64,000 nucleotides of DNA, from contig CP126202.1 of the NCBI GenBank assembly GCA_030272155.1, positions 1,984,001-2,048,000 of the forward strand, written 5' to 3'. How positions within the stretch are numbered: the stretch's first letter is position 1; every line of letters starts with the position of its first letter. A model generated the notes under the pieces. That model worked only from the letters and a program-made list of their open reading frames with translations. It searched no databases and was not told the origin of the DNA. This stretch comes from Tetradesmus obliquus (Eukaryota; Chlorophyta; Chlorophyceae; Sphaeropleales; Scenedesmaceae). The translations under genes were made by a program, and so were the position numbers. Below are positions 22,655-35,281 of this stretch, one piece after another.

Positions 22655-25600
22655 CAGTTCATGCCCACACGTAGTTGCTCCAGGCATGGCCGCTTCTTGT
22701 CACAATGTGTGTCACACGATGAAAACACAGCCTTTGTGAGCCAATGACAGGCTCTTTAGGCAATGTCAAACTGCAAGGTGGCCACAGCAGCGGAGCGGCT
22801 TTCAGGCGCTGACGTAGCTTTGGCCTTCTTCCTCTTCTGCTTTGGCTACTGCGTCATGCAGCCTGCCAGTGACCTGCGCGTGACTGCTGTTCACTGTGTA
22901 CAAATTATGTAGTGTTGGTTGGTTGACAGTGTCGAGACACCCCTGTGATATGCACTGCAGTAGTACTGCTTGTTTGTTGGAGCCGCACAGTTGATCAGCA
23001 TGCGCATCATGATGCATGTGGATTGTCGAGGGTGGCACCGCTAAGCACGTGTGCCTAGTGGCATTGCACAATGCCTGCAACGTTTATCTGTCATGACCTA
23101 TAAAGTCATATCTGGCATTGGCAGTTACTGCTTTGCTGTCATTGAAGCTGCTTGGTGCTGCTACTGTTGACATACCATATGTAGTACACTGTGTGTGCAC
23201 ATGTTGCGGGTGACGGCCTTGTTTGCATGCGATGCACACAGAGACTCGCTTCGAGTCGGTCTCTTTTGAGTGAGGACTTGTTTGCTGAGTTTTCTGCGGC
23301 GTTCTGATTCCAGATCCCCTGGTGTCGGTTGTAGGTGTAACTGCCTGCAGCTGCCAGGCAGTTGCAGTACTACTGTAGTACACAGTGTGTACTGTGCACA
23401 CCGTGGAACTCATTTTCCTTGTGTCGGTCAGTAGCCTGGGGTGTCAGCCGTTCCTTGACTCTTGAAATGGCAACTGTGCAAAAAGCTGGTTCACAGCACA
23501 GAGGCGTCAGTTGTTGCTACCAGGTTACCAAGTTACCAAAGTAGGGCCACAGGCCCACCCACTAAGGAGCCAGACCAGGCTCATGGTGTCCACATTACAC
23601 CGAGAAAGGAAGTATATTGCAACTTGCCCACCCACCTGCTCACAAGCACGCTCGTCACGACAGATGCGGGCTGTTATCAACGTTGTTGAAAGTTTCAAGC
23701 CATATTGCCATTGCTGCCGGCCCAATCCCCCACATTCTATTCCAGACAAAGTTAGCAGGGGGTCCACCTCTAGAGGAAGATCTTCTACAAACTTGTCCTC
23801 GCACTGCAACACAAAGCATTGCCTGGCCAATTTCAGGCAACATGTCGCTGGCAGAAAGGCCGTGGAAACAAACAAACACACAGCACGCTATGGCCCAATC
23901 TAACTTCTGGCCTTCAGGAAGCTTCTCGGTGCACCGTGTAGTGACTGCTCAAAGCATGCATTGAATTATACGATTCCATCCACGAAAACACATAGCAGCT
24001 ACCCCAAAATAAATATCGCAGCACCCTAGAAAGCATTTAGGCCACAGGCAGCAGCCAGAGGCAGAAGATGAGAGCCCATGCACCCCAACGGTACCCCCGA
24101 TACCGTTTGACCCACTCAATGGTTTTGACCAACTATCAATCAGCTATGTGGCTGAACCCGGCAACTTGAAGCATCATGCCAGCTTGAACCCGACCACCGC
24201 ACAGTCTCCACAATGTTCCAAGCTAGGGACTGCTAGAGTACAGTGCATGACCGTCACAGTGTGGCAGGCCCCAGCCCGCCAGCTTGGTTAGTTGTCAGTG
24301 GCCGTGCAAGGCACATGCACTCACTCACACAACGCGCAACACGCCACAGCAACGCGTACTGTGCATGTGCCGCTGCAGCAAGCTGCATGCAATCTGGTCC
24401 AGTGCAGCTCAGCAGGCATGCAGTTACATGGCACACAATGGCGTATGGTACCTGCTAGCTGCTCCGCTACACACTGCACAGGCTGTACAGCAAGCCGACC
24501 AATACCGGCAGCAATTTTTGCCGGCGTCAGACAGCTGCAAATGCATGCCACGCTTGTGCTTGCATCTTCCTTCAAGATGAAACCCGCCCCGCTCTGCAAG
24601 ATGTGCACGCCAAGCTTGGTTGCTTAAGCATGCATCGCTGCATACAATGAAAGGAGCTTGGCGCTGCCTTTTTGTTAACACATTGCAAGTTTCAACTGCT
24701 GTGCATCCCGGATGCAGCTCCTTGCGGCAGGTGCAGACAGCAATGCATCCCGCAGCCACACATACCACAAATCCATCTCAACCCACACACATGCTGCGCA
24801 CCGTGTACATCAAGCTTGCTGCGAGCACAGCAGCAGGGCACGACACACATGGCACAGCGTGCCACTGCTGCTGCCACTGTCCGTCTCTAGCAGCTCTGAG
24901 CTTTTAATGAGGCTTCCAGCAGCACTCCCAAAACCTTTTTGCCAGCTCAACGTGATACACATGCTCTACAGCAGATCTGCACGTCTTGTGCTCATGCTGC
25001 ACGGCCAAAACACGCCACCTTTACCACCAGCACCTATGTCAGTCAACCGCAGTATCCCGGTGCATGCGTTGGAGTTGGGGTGGTTCTAGTCACAAGCTGA
25101 AACATCAAGCACATTTGGGCGCAGAACCCCACCCCAAACACACGCATTGGATTTGAGTTGGCTACCACTGCTATGTGCGATTTACATTGCAGTGCGACGC
25201 TGCTGGATGGCACATGTTGGCCATGAGAAGCATACCATTGTGGCTTCCACAACTGCACATGCATACACATATGTAATGTAGCAACTATTTGCAGATCATG
25301 CAGGAAGCGAAAGTGACAGACATGGCACCAAATGATGCTAGAAGCATGTCAGAAGCATCTTTTGTAGTACCGGTGCCAATATTTAGCTATGCATACTTGA
25401 TCATTACTTGCCACGTCCAAAACATTGCAGCAGCACAGCTCAAAAATAAATCGCATTTAACCCACTTGCTTGGTGTGCAGACTGCCGCGCTATTGCCTAA
25501 CAACAAAACCTGCAGCCAGGTACTGCATTGGCATAAATCCGTCCTGCCAGCAGCCAAGCGCTTGGCTGACAATCCCAGGCATTTAAGCCAACGTAACCAG

Positions 25601-25783
25601 CAAAACTTGACTATCAGCAAAGCTTCAGCAGGTGTCGAAACCTTTCACAAAGCGCATCAGGTACATTTGATGTTGCAGCCAACAATTGCCTAGTCAAAGG
25701 CTGCACATAGCGTGTGGTGCATCACACCATTCTTTTTTAGCACTGCCAGCGAAACCCATAAGCATACAGCATCATCACCACCC

Positions 25784-25863
25784 TCAGCACCAAACATACT
25801 CCCAAACATCGCCGCTCCAAGGAGACTCCCTCCTAATCAGCTTCCCAATGCGCTCTTGCAGCA

Positions 25864-25895
<32 letters not shown>

Positions 25896-28800
25896 CTGTG
25901 CTGCTTGCTCACCCTCACCAGCAGCAGCTCCGGCAGTTGCGCCTGCAGCTCCAGCAGCAGCCTCGCAACCTCCCTTAGGCCCCTGCAGCCCACCAGATCC
26001 AGCCCCTGCAGCGCCCTCATGCTACTGCTTGAAGCTGGCAGCCGCCCGAGGCCGCTACAGCCAGCCAGCGACAGCCTCGCCAGCTTCGCCAGCTGACCGA
26101 CTGAGTCCGGCAGCTGAGTCAGGCTCTTGCAGCCCTCGAGACTCAGCGTGTGCAGGCTGCTGAGTTCCCCGAGAGACTCCGGAAGCTGGATCAGGTACAC
26201 GCAGCCCCTCAGGCTGAGACTGCAGAGCGAGGTCAGTCCTCCGAGGTTCTGCGGTAGATCCCTGAGGTTGCTGCAGCCTGCGAGGCTCAGCTCCTGAAGG
26301 CCGCTGAGACTTCCGAAGCCTTCCGGCAGCTGCCGGAGGCAGTTGCAGCCGTCCAGCGACAGCCGCTGCAGCTGACTCAGGCTGCAGACTGACTCCGGAA
26401 GCCTCCTGATCCCGGCGTGGTGCACCCTGAGCTCCTGAAGTCTTCCGAGACTGCTGATCTGATCCGGCAGGCTCAGCAGCGGGTTTCCGCCGTGCTCCAT
26501 CAGCTGCTGCAGCAGGCTGTTGGTGGCGCGGCTGGCGCCCCAGATCTGCTCGTGCCGCTGCTGCTGCTGCCGCCGCAGCCGCCGCTGCGCGTGATGCTCG
26601 GTCAGGTGCCTCGGATCGCACAGCACGACCAGGCTGCGCAACAGCGGCAGCTGACATACTGCCTCCGGGATCGTGGCGCGGCCGTAGTGACTCAGTACCA
26701 GCTGCTGCAGTAGTGGCATGGCCTGGTCTATGCTGTGCAGGTAGCTGACAACATCTAAGTGGGGTGCTTCCAGCACACGCAACTGTGAGGGCTGGCTGAA
26801 GCTGTCAGCTTCCCACTCTGTTATGTTGTAGGGTTGCGAGACCTGCAGGAACCTGCAGACAACAGAAAAACGCATACAAAAACAGAAACAGAGGAGGCAG
26901 CAGAAGTAAGATATGAGAATGTATGAGAAAGAAGATGCAACGCTGACAAGGTAGAAGAAGATCAGAGCATATAAAAAACAAATAGTCAGAAAAACATTTC
27001 TTGGCATGGTGTGCGCATGCACAAACGCTGCAGCAAGCAAACAAACAAACTTGAAGATGCCGCACCGCACCTGAGGTTGGTGGCCTTGCGGATCAGCATC
27101 GCCGCTGACAGGTCATACACGTGACTGGCCCGCAGCACGCGCAGCTGCTCCAGAGGGGGCAGGCTTGCGTTGCGCAGCGGTGGCAGCTGCGCCGCTTGCA
27201 GGCCCACGCACCGCCCCTGTGTGTTGCAAGTGGCACGGCAGCGAGCAGCGAAGGAGTCGTTAGGATTGGTGGCGCGCCCACCACGTTCCTTGCCAAGCTC
27301 AGCATCACTCAAACCACTGTCATGTCAACATGTATGCTGAATAACTGTGTGTGCTGCACTGTACCGCTGACAGTCCAGCAAGGTAGCAATGCTACCACTG
27401 CACTACACTAAACAGAAAATGTAGCAAAGCAGCCTCATCGTATACGGTCCATCTGGCAGCAGCTTCTCGCCCACCAGGCCAGCCCCATGAGATGCAGCCA
27501 TCCTGTACTGAGCCGTGCCCGGGCCCGCCACACTCAGCGTCACCCCATCCGCTGCCACATCATCACACACACTGAATTCAGCGCCAATTGCACTAATTTA
27601 CTAAAAATCGCGCCAGGCAGCAATCCTGAAAGTGCACAGCAAAGCGCTCACCGTGTACGGCCCATCCGGCAGAAGCTTCCCGCCCACCAGGCAAGCCCCA
27701 GGTTGCGCCGCCATCCGGTACTGAACTGTCCCTGGGCCGGCCAGCCGCCTCGCCACGGCCAGCATCACTCCATCCACCGCCACGTCACACTTGTCACTCC
27801 CCGGTGGGCCGGTCACACTGATGCTGATCAGGCGGCGGGCTTGCAGGGCTTGCAAAACCTCATCTCCAAAAACACACTGCAGCCGCAGCAGTGAGGCCCC
27901 TTGCAGTTCCATCAGCAGCACTAGATCCAGCCATGCTGCTTTTAAGTCTTCTGGCAAAAGCTCCACGCTCGCCTGCAGCTGCTGCACTAGAATGTCTTTT
28001 GCCGTCACGCTACGGCTCGCATCATCTCTGGTGGTATAGCCGTCGCTGCTTGTTGAAGCATCGATCGGGCCGTTGGATGCCAGCTGCTGCAGGATTGTAT
28101 CTCGTGCTGCGGAATCAGCTGCATCGTGTAAGGATGCATTCACCAGCCGCAGCGCTAGCGGCAGGCCGCAGCAGTAGTCCAAGCCCTGCTGCAGTTGACC
28201 AGCAGTGAGGCTGGGCTGTATGCCTGAGCTGAGGAGGGCTGCTGCTGCCGGCTGTGGCAGGGGGAGCACGTGGTGCGTGATGAGGGCATCACCGGAGAGC
28301 TGGAGCCCCTCTGGGGTGGCGCTTCGGCTGGTGAAGATGAGGCGACTCCTGCAGAGGGGAAATGAACATAACAACAATGCGCAGCAGCAGCAGCAGCAGA
28401 ACTATGATTGAGGGCCAAAACCAAAGAGCTGCAGGCTTCCTGGCGTGGGACTGCGGCTGGTGAAAATGAGGCGGCTCCTGCAGAAGAATGCAAGGCAGCA
28501 GCAGTAACTGGGACATTTGGTGTTTGATGAGGCCATCGCCGGAGAGCTGCAGGCTTCTGGCGTGGCTCTTCAGCTGGTGAAAATGAGGCGGCTACTGCCA
28601 AGGATTGCAAAGGCAGCAGCAGCAAGCCAGGCAGCATCTTCCCAATGGCCCCTGCCATCACACCTTCGTTGTACCCTACTGGTCAGGTGTGTATCTCAAA
28701 TCTCAGAATACCCTGTGTTCACACAATATCCTAGCACTGCTTTGACACTCACCCCTCAGGCAGGCAGGCCTGCAGGTCAGGCAGCATCTGGGCAATGCCT

Positions 28801-30392
28801 CCTCCAGCCTCAGGCACGTTGTCAACCAGCAGCAGCAGTGGCCCTTTGCTCTTCAGGCTGCTAAATGCAGCTGCCAGCTGCTCTGCTGCTGCTGCTGCTG
28901 TGCTGGCGAGCTGCAGGGAGATGCCTGTTATGTCTTCTAGGAGGGTCTGCTGCGCCTTCAGCAGGGCCTGCAGCAGCAGCAGCAGCAGCAGGGTGAAGGT
29001 GAGCGAGCTTTGTCAGCTACTCAGCGACAGGGCGTCACCAACAGACAGGTGCACGCCTCATGTCGGGCATGCAGAGACAGCTGTCTTTTATGTATGGCCA
29101 GGTGCTGCAGCTGCGTCATCAGTACTGCTAGCAGCTGACACAATCAAACCACAAGCCAGCTACAGCTGTGGCTGACAGATGTGAAGACTGCACAGACTCT
29201 ACGGGGCTTGGAGCTTTGATCGCTATGGTAACTTGCTGCCCTTGCTGGCCCTATTCCTTGTCCTTGCAGGTGGGCCAGCAACACTCTCTCACCATGTCCC
29301 TGATGGCTGCCTCCTCTGTAACGCATGCCTGCACGCTGACACAAAACACGCCGCCACGGAAGTGGCCCCCAGCAGCAGCAGCACCACCAGCACCACCACC
29401 AGCAGCAGCGGGCTGTAGCGCCCTAGCCACATGTGCTGCGAGTGTGGTTTTGCCTATGCCTCCAACGCCATGCAGCAGCAGGCCTGTCAATCCGCTTCCA
29501 TGCAGCAGCTGCTGAGCAAGGGAGGGGGTGACATCTGCAATGCCTTCTGCTGGTGTTGCTGCTGCTGCTAGAAAGGCCCGGCTGTGTGCTTGCCGCTCTG
29601 TTCTGATTCCTCCTGCACGCAGCAAGCAGCAGCAGTGGCAAGGTGAGCCGCAGCGATGGGAGCAGAGCAGGATCAAAAAGGCTGCAGGATTACGTGGTTT
29701 GTGTCTGCTTCTGCCAAAAATCATGTTCACATAGCTTTCAAAACCTTTGAAGTTGTGGTAGGCGGTATGCCTGCATACAGGTTCAAGCCTCAGACGAAAG
29801 CAGTACGGTTGAGCTGCTGCTGGTCCCTAAAGCCAGCTACTTTACAAGAGAATATTTGAAGAACAGCAGCAGGCAGCTGCTGCAGTTTGTTCTCACCATA
29901 ATTTGCACGCGCGGCTCTAGCGTGCTGCTGCTGCCGCTGCTGCTGCTGCTGGCTACCTGGCAGCAGCGCATTGCCAGAGCTGCTGCTCCTGCCTGGCTGG
30001 TATGGCTGGAAGGCAGACTGCTGAGAGCAAGCAACTGAGTAGATGTCATCATCATCTTCACCAGCTAATGCTGCTGCTACTGCTGTGTCGGCTGCTGCAG
30101 CTGCCGCAGCAGCTGCTGCTGGTGGCGCAGGTGCTGCTACTGTCCCGGCTGTTCCGACAGCTGTGGCAACCAGCTGCAGAGTTTGCTGATTGAGGGCTGG
30201 TTTGGCATCTGGTGCAGCTTCCTGCTTGCTGATGCTGCTGGCTCCTGCAGACTTGGCACTGCTGCTGGCCCCTTCCCGCTTGCTACTGGTGGTCGTCGCA
30301 GGAAGCTTCCCTTCCCGAACGCGCTTGGCGCTTTCAGCATCTATTACTGCTTTAACGTTACTCTCCTGAGCTTTGGATCCTACGCACCCCAT
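25784..30392 (-). CDS. NB-ARC-LRR (NLR-type) protein with N-terminal acylation motif
   Basis: Exons in gene order: 30392-29897, 29612-29293, 28967-28753, 28348-27652, 27216-27071, 26852-25784. Phases 1, 0, 2, 0, 2 all agree and give 980 residues. The start MGCVGSK fits N-myristoylation of Gly2 and palmitoylation of Cys3, so the protein is probably membrane-anchored. Residues ~20-165 are low-complexity. NB-ARC motifs: P-loop GVGGIGKTT (214-222), kinase-2 LLLLVDNV (316-323), RNBS-B SRLIFTSRS (345-353), GLPLA (405-409), an ARC2-like segment (~470-530), and AVD at 534-536 in the MHD position. Residues ~750-920 are about seven plant-style LRRs (for example LQELSLAGCSNLRDLP). A Gln run follows, then a charged tail. 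There is no TIR or obvious coiled-coil domain. The role in immune sensing is by analogy with land-plant NLRs only. Confidence 0.88.
27428..27552 (-). repeat. Donor-side fragment of NLR exon 4
   Basis: A copy of the last ~120 bases of exon 4 (GPGTAQYRMAAS...LLPDGPYT block) lies in intron 4, downstream of the true exon end at 27652. In the copy the donor has changed from ACG|GTGAGC to ACG|ATGAGG, so it cannot splice. Confidence 0.85.
28425..28610 (-). repeat. Acceptor-side fragments of NLR exon 4
   Basis: Two partial copies of the start of exon 4 (SRLIFTSRS block preceded by CTGCAG or similar) lie upstream of the complete exon 4 start at 28348. One has a CTGCAG acceptor; in the other the acceptor region reads TTGGCAG. 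Confidence 0.8.
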
Positions 30393-30950
30393 TTACGCAG
30401 CTAAAGCCAGCCGGCTACGGCGCGCGTGGGAACGACTGAACTGTATGGGACGATCACGCACATTGATCTGCACGCATCAACAACATTATCCAAACATGCG
30501 ATGGAAGCAACAAAAAGAAACACGCCTTGGTTGCCACCAGGTTCGCCGAGAAAAGTAAAACGGGACTCAGCCGGGAAGACTGTCACAACGCTCAGCAAGG
30601 CTTCTTGCGATACGATGAAAGATATCGATACACATGTGAAAACGTCAGGTGATGCAAGCCGTTGTGGCTGATCCAAGCTGTACTGGCCGCGTCAACCTGC
30701 AGAGGCCTCCCAAAATTTGACGACAGCTCAAAAGCTCATCTGGTGCCTGTTCAGCTCAAACCTAATCATCTTGATCTATTCAGTCATAGATCAGTCAATA
30801 GAGTAAGCCGTGAGCAGAAGGAAGGTTATCGCTTGGCATGCACGCTGGCGATCGGCGCTTGGCACGCACATTGAGCTGCTGTGCTTTGCCGCTGAGCTCA
30901 GATGACACCGGCGGTGGGTAGCAACACGCCGCCAACACACTGAGACCTGG
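30393..30950. other. NLR upstream region
   Basis: About 560 bases between the NLR start and the first 3' fragment of the BRCT gene. It contains no supported gene and presumably the NLR promoter. No specific motif was recognised. Confidence 0.4.
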
Positions 30951-30959
30951 GGCATGCTG

Positions 30960-31515
30960 TTTGGTGCGCGCTGCTCAGAATGACATGGAGCGCTGCTGCG
31001 CCTCGCCGCTGCTCTTGCGCGCTTCCTCCAGTGCTTCCACTTCTGCGCTGGCACTGCTGCCAGGCAGGCGGTGTGGCGCCAGGTCGCACCAGGGCTGGCA
31101 ACTCAACACGGCTTGCCGGCCAGGCGATGTGCTCACTCACGCACAATCAACACACGCGCAAGAGCAGCTGTGAGGTGCACACAGCTCAGAATGCCATGGA
31201 ACGCTGCTGCGCCTCGCCGCTGCTCTTGCACGCTTCCTCCAGTGCTGCCAACTCTGCAATAACACTGCTGCCAGGCAGGCGGTGTGGCGCCAGGCCGTGC
31301 CAGGGGTGCGCTACCCTGGTGCCTTAGAACTGGCAGTGCTGCAACCTCAGCACTGGCATGGCTGCTAGCTGGCAGCCAGTGTGCATCCAGATGGGTTAAA
31401 ACAACAGGAAGCGCTGTTGCGCCTCGCCGCTGCTCTTGCGCGCTTCCTCCAGTGCTGCCAACTCTGCACTGAAGCTGCTGCCAGGCAGGCGGTTGCAGCG
31501 CCAGGTCACACCAGC
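30960..31515 (-). repeat. Stop-side fragments of the BRCT gene's last exon
   Basis: Three partial copies of the terminal coding block (PHRLPGSS...ELAALEE...GEA) lie downstream of the real stop at 31521, at about 30960-31100, 31185-31320 and 31400-31510. Several keep an in-frame stop shortly after the block. They are outside the predicted coding region. Confidence 0.85.
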
Positions 31516-31520
31516 CAGCC

Positions 31521-33420
31521 TCAAAAAGACATGGAACGCTGCCGTGCCTCGCCGCTGCTCTTCCGGCCCTCTTCCAGTGCTGCCAACTCTGCACTAACAC
31601 TGCTGCCGGGCAGGCGGTGGGGCGCTAGGTCCTGCCAGGGGTGCGCCAGCCAGTCGACGAGGTACGCAGAGGTAACGCACGGCACGCCAGCAGCACGCAT
31701 GGCGACAATCCACCTGCAGAATAAAACATAGGAAAGGGCACGACATCACACAGTGAGTTTGTGTCACTTTGGCCTGCAGTGTGTGAGGTACAGGTACAGG
31801 TACGTACAGGTGACGGACGCACCAGCCAGTCGACCAGGTAGGCTGGGGTCACGCATGGCACGCCAGCAGCACGCATGGCGATAATACCTGCAAGATTGGG
31901 ATATGCAACACAATATGTTGTGCAGGCTTGGCAGCACAATATGCAACACAATATGTTGTGCAGGCTTGGCAGCACAATATGCAACACAATATGTTGTGCA
32001 GGCTTGGCAGCAAGCTGGCAACACTTGCGCCTGCAGCACGCAGCAGATCGGCTAGGTATGCGCCAGCCACTCTACGAGGTTGGCCTGCACCTCGTCACAT
32101 CATGCATTGACATAAGGCTACAACATGTCATAGTGCGGCGTACGTTCATTTGACAACACAATCATAGCAAAGTTGCCAGCCAGCAGCACTGCTTACTTGT
32201 CATCATCTGCGTCTTCAGCCTTGTTCTCCCCAATCACAGCCAGATTGGCAAGCCCTGCTGCCGCCGCTGCTGCTGCTGCTGCTGGCACAGCCGCCGCCTT
32301 CCCTTTCCTCTTTCGGCTGCTGCCACCGCCACTACCAGCAGCAGCAGCGTCATCAGCATCAACAGCAGCAGCAGGGGGCAGGACTGAGCTGTAGGGTGGT
32401 CCTCGCCTCACCAGCTGCCCTCCACCTGCTTTGATCATGCGAGCAAGTGACTCAAAGCTGGGCACCTCACTGCTTCCGTAAAAGATGACTCGCAAGCCTT
32501 CAAATGCAAGGCCGGGCACTGCTGCTGCTGCTGCTGTGGGGTCATCGGCGGCTGCTTGGCGAGCTGCTGCTGCTGCCTGTGCGCGCAGGCGCCAGTGCGA
32601 GGGAGCATCTGCAACAGAAGCGGGAAGTGAAGCAGCAGCAGCAGCAGCAGCAGCATGCGGGCAACTGTAAGCGAGGACACATCAAATCAAAGTGAGGGCA
32701 TGCAAGCAGTGGTTCACCAGCCGCTGCAGCATACCTGCCAGTACACTCACCCAATATCCATTTGCTCACCTACACAGATCACATCACAGTCGCCACAGCC
32801 AGCTGATAGCCCTCCACAGGCAGCACCCATATCCACAGGCAGCACCCATAAAACGTTAGGAACGGCACAAAACAACATCACGTATGCCTGCAGGATCCCA
32901 CTCGCTCACCTAGGCTTATTGCATTGTCATCTCCAACAAGCTCATACCCTTCAGCAGGCAGCAGCCGCACAGCAGCAGCACTATCCGCCAGCCACTGCTC
33001 CCCAACCAGCCAGCCGCCGGCAGCCATAGCAGCAAGGCTCTTCTCACTCTTCCGCAAGTGCGGCATCACAACATGCGTGGTGCCCGCCTGCCACTCGTGA
33101 CTCTGCGGCTTGCAGCGGACCTTTAAGCGCCGCAATGAGGCTGCATGGCGGGACCGAGCATCGCTGTGCATGCCGCTGAGAGCTACCATGATTGCGGCGC
33201 TGCTGCTGCTGCTGCCGCCTGCTACTGCTGCTGATGGAGCAGCCTGCGTGTCGTTCTCGTCTACGGCTTTATATGAAGACGATGGGCTGGGCTGCTGCTG
33301 CTGCTTGAATTTTTTGCCACCCTGCTGCCGGGCTGTCTTGCTGCTGCTGCCAGGAGCGGCTACAGCAGCTGCAGGCGCGTGCACATCTGCAGCAGCTGCT
33401 GCCCTGCTGCGCCTTCCCCG

Positions 33421-33451
<31 letters not shown>

Positions 33452-33816
33452 GGCGGCGGCTTGTCTGGCCTTGGCTCTTCTGCATCCGCATCTGCATCTG
33501 CTGCTGCTGCTGCTGTCTTGGCCTTTTTAGCTGGCCTGCCCTTGGCACTTGCAGGCTTCTGCTGCTGCTGCTCCTCCTCCTCCTCCTCTGGCTGCCCTTC
33601 ACGCTGCTGCTGCTGCTTCTGCTGCTGCTGCTTGGCGCGGCTTCTGCTGGCCTGCTTTCTGCCTGACGGCTGCACATCCTCCTCTTTGGCAGCAGCAGCA
33701 GCAGCAGCAGCAGCTGCAGCCGCCGCCGCAGCCGCCGCCGCAGCAGCTGCTGCATCGTCCTCAGCAGCAGCAGTCGCTTTGCTCCTGCCACTGCGGCGGC
33801 TGCTGACAGCTTCTGC

Positions 33817-33848
<32 letters not shown>

Positions 33849-35233
33849 CTGCTTTTGTGTGCCTGCCCCTCTTCCTGCCTGCTACTGGCTTCTGTTGCAG
33901 CTCAACCACAGCTGCCTCTTCTGCCTCATGCTGCTCCTGATGCTGATCATGCTCAGCAGCAGCAGCAGCAGCAGCAGCCTTGCTCTGCTTGCCACGCCCT
34001 GCCCTGCCCTGCTTCCCAGACTTGCCACCAGCGGCCGCCCCAGGTGCAACGTCATCCTTATCTGCAGCAGCCTCATGCCTGTCTGCCGCTGCTGCTGCTG
34101 CTGCTGCGTCTTCAGCTGCTGCTGATGGAGAAGCTGACAGCATGGTGTCAGGCGCAAAGCTGACTCGCCGAGCACGCTTGGCGCTGTGTGCTGCTGCTGA
34201 CGCATCGCCACCGCCTGCTGCATTAGCAAGGTCAGCAGCATCTTGCTTAGCCGCTGCCCTGCTGCTGTTGCGCTTGCTGGCTGTGGAGGCAGGAGCAGCA
34301 GCAGCTGCTGCTGCTGTTGCTGGCACAGCGCTCCTCCTGCCCCTGCCGGCTGCTGGTGCTGCCGTGGCAGCAGGAGGTGTTGCAGCAGGTGCTGCAGTGT
34401 GTCTGCTGCTGCGAGCATTGCTGCGGCCCTTGCCGCCTGCAGCAGCTCGAGGTGCGTCAGCAGGTTGTTGCTCATGTACCTGCTCTTGATCCTCAACTTT
34501 GTCTTCTGCTGCTGCTGCTGCTGCCGCTGCTGCTGCTGCTGCTGCTGCTGCCTCATCACCATCAACATCCATAGGCTCCAGTCCACCACCATCTTCTGCT
34601 GCAGCAGCTTCAGCAGCAGCATCTTCCACACCCTGCTGCTGCTGCTGGCTGCGCTGTGCTCGCTGCCTGCGCGCCTTGACAACTTTAGGAGTGGGCGCAC
34701 CCGCCTCACCTGCTGCTGCTGCTGCTGCAGTTGCTGCTCCTGCTGTGGCAGCTTCTGCTGCTTCCGGTGGAGTCGGCTTGTCCTTAGCAGGCCCCGCAGG
34801 CGCAATGATGCCCCGCGCCAGCCTGGCAGCAGCAGCAGCAGCTGCCTCGCCAGCAGCAGCAGGTGTGAGCAGCGAGCGCCGCCGCTTGGCAACACTGGCA
34901 GCTGGCAACCGTGCTGCACTAGCAGCGCCTGCAGCAGCTTCTGCAGGTGTGTCTTGTGCTGCTGCTGCTGCTGCTGCTGAGCTGGGAGGTGTCTGCAGCT
35001 GCCTTGAACCTGCTCCACTGCCTGGCCCCGTGCCATTTGATTCCTCTGCTACTGCTGCCAGAGGCGAAGCTGCTGCACCAGCAGCAGCAGCAGCAGCAGC
35101 AGCAACAGGGCTGGCAGCAGCCCCAGGTGTTGACCCTGAAGCCTTCCTGCCACGCCTAAGCCCGGGCACCTTAAACCCTGCTGCACCAATCTGCCCGCCA
35201 CTAGCACCTCCAGCAGTGCTGCCACCAGCGCTG

Positions 35234-35281
<48 letters not shown>

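Larger units (their letters stand above)
21885..25783. other. Intergenic region between convergent membrane-protein and NLR genes
   Basis: Nearly 3.9 kb without a supported gene. It is less CAG-rich than the genic parts. Two copies of a short dispersed repeat lie at 22075-22119 and 22603-22654. A perfect palindrome, TACTACTGTAGTA, lies near 23366-23378. Open frames, including one of 214 codons at 21996-22640, show no recognisable domain. I found no transposase, integrase or reverse transcriptase signature. Confidence 0.5.

Noticed and set aside
23525-23964. Open frames on both strands suggesting a transposon remnant
   Set aside because: No catalytic motif, terminal repeat or homologous copy was recognised.
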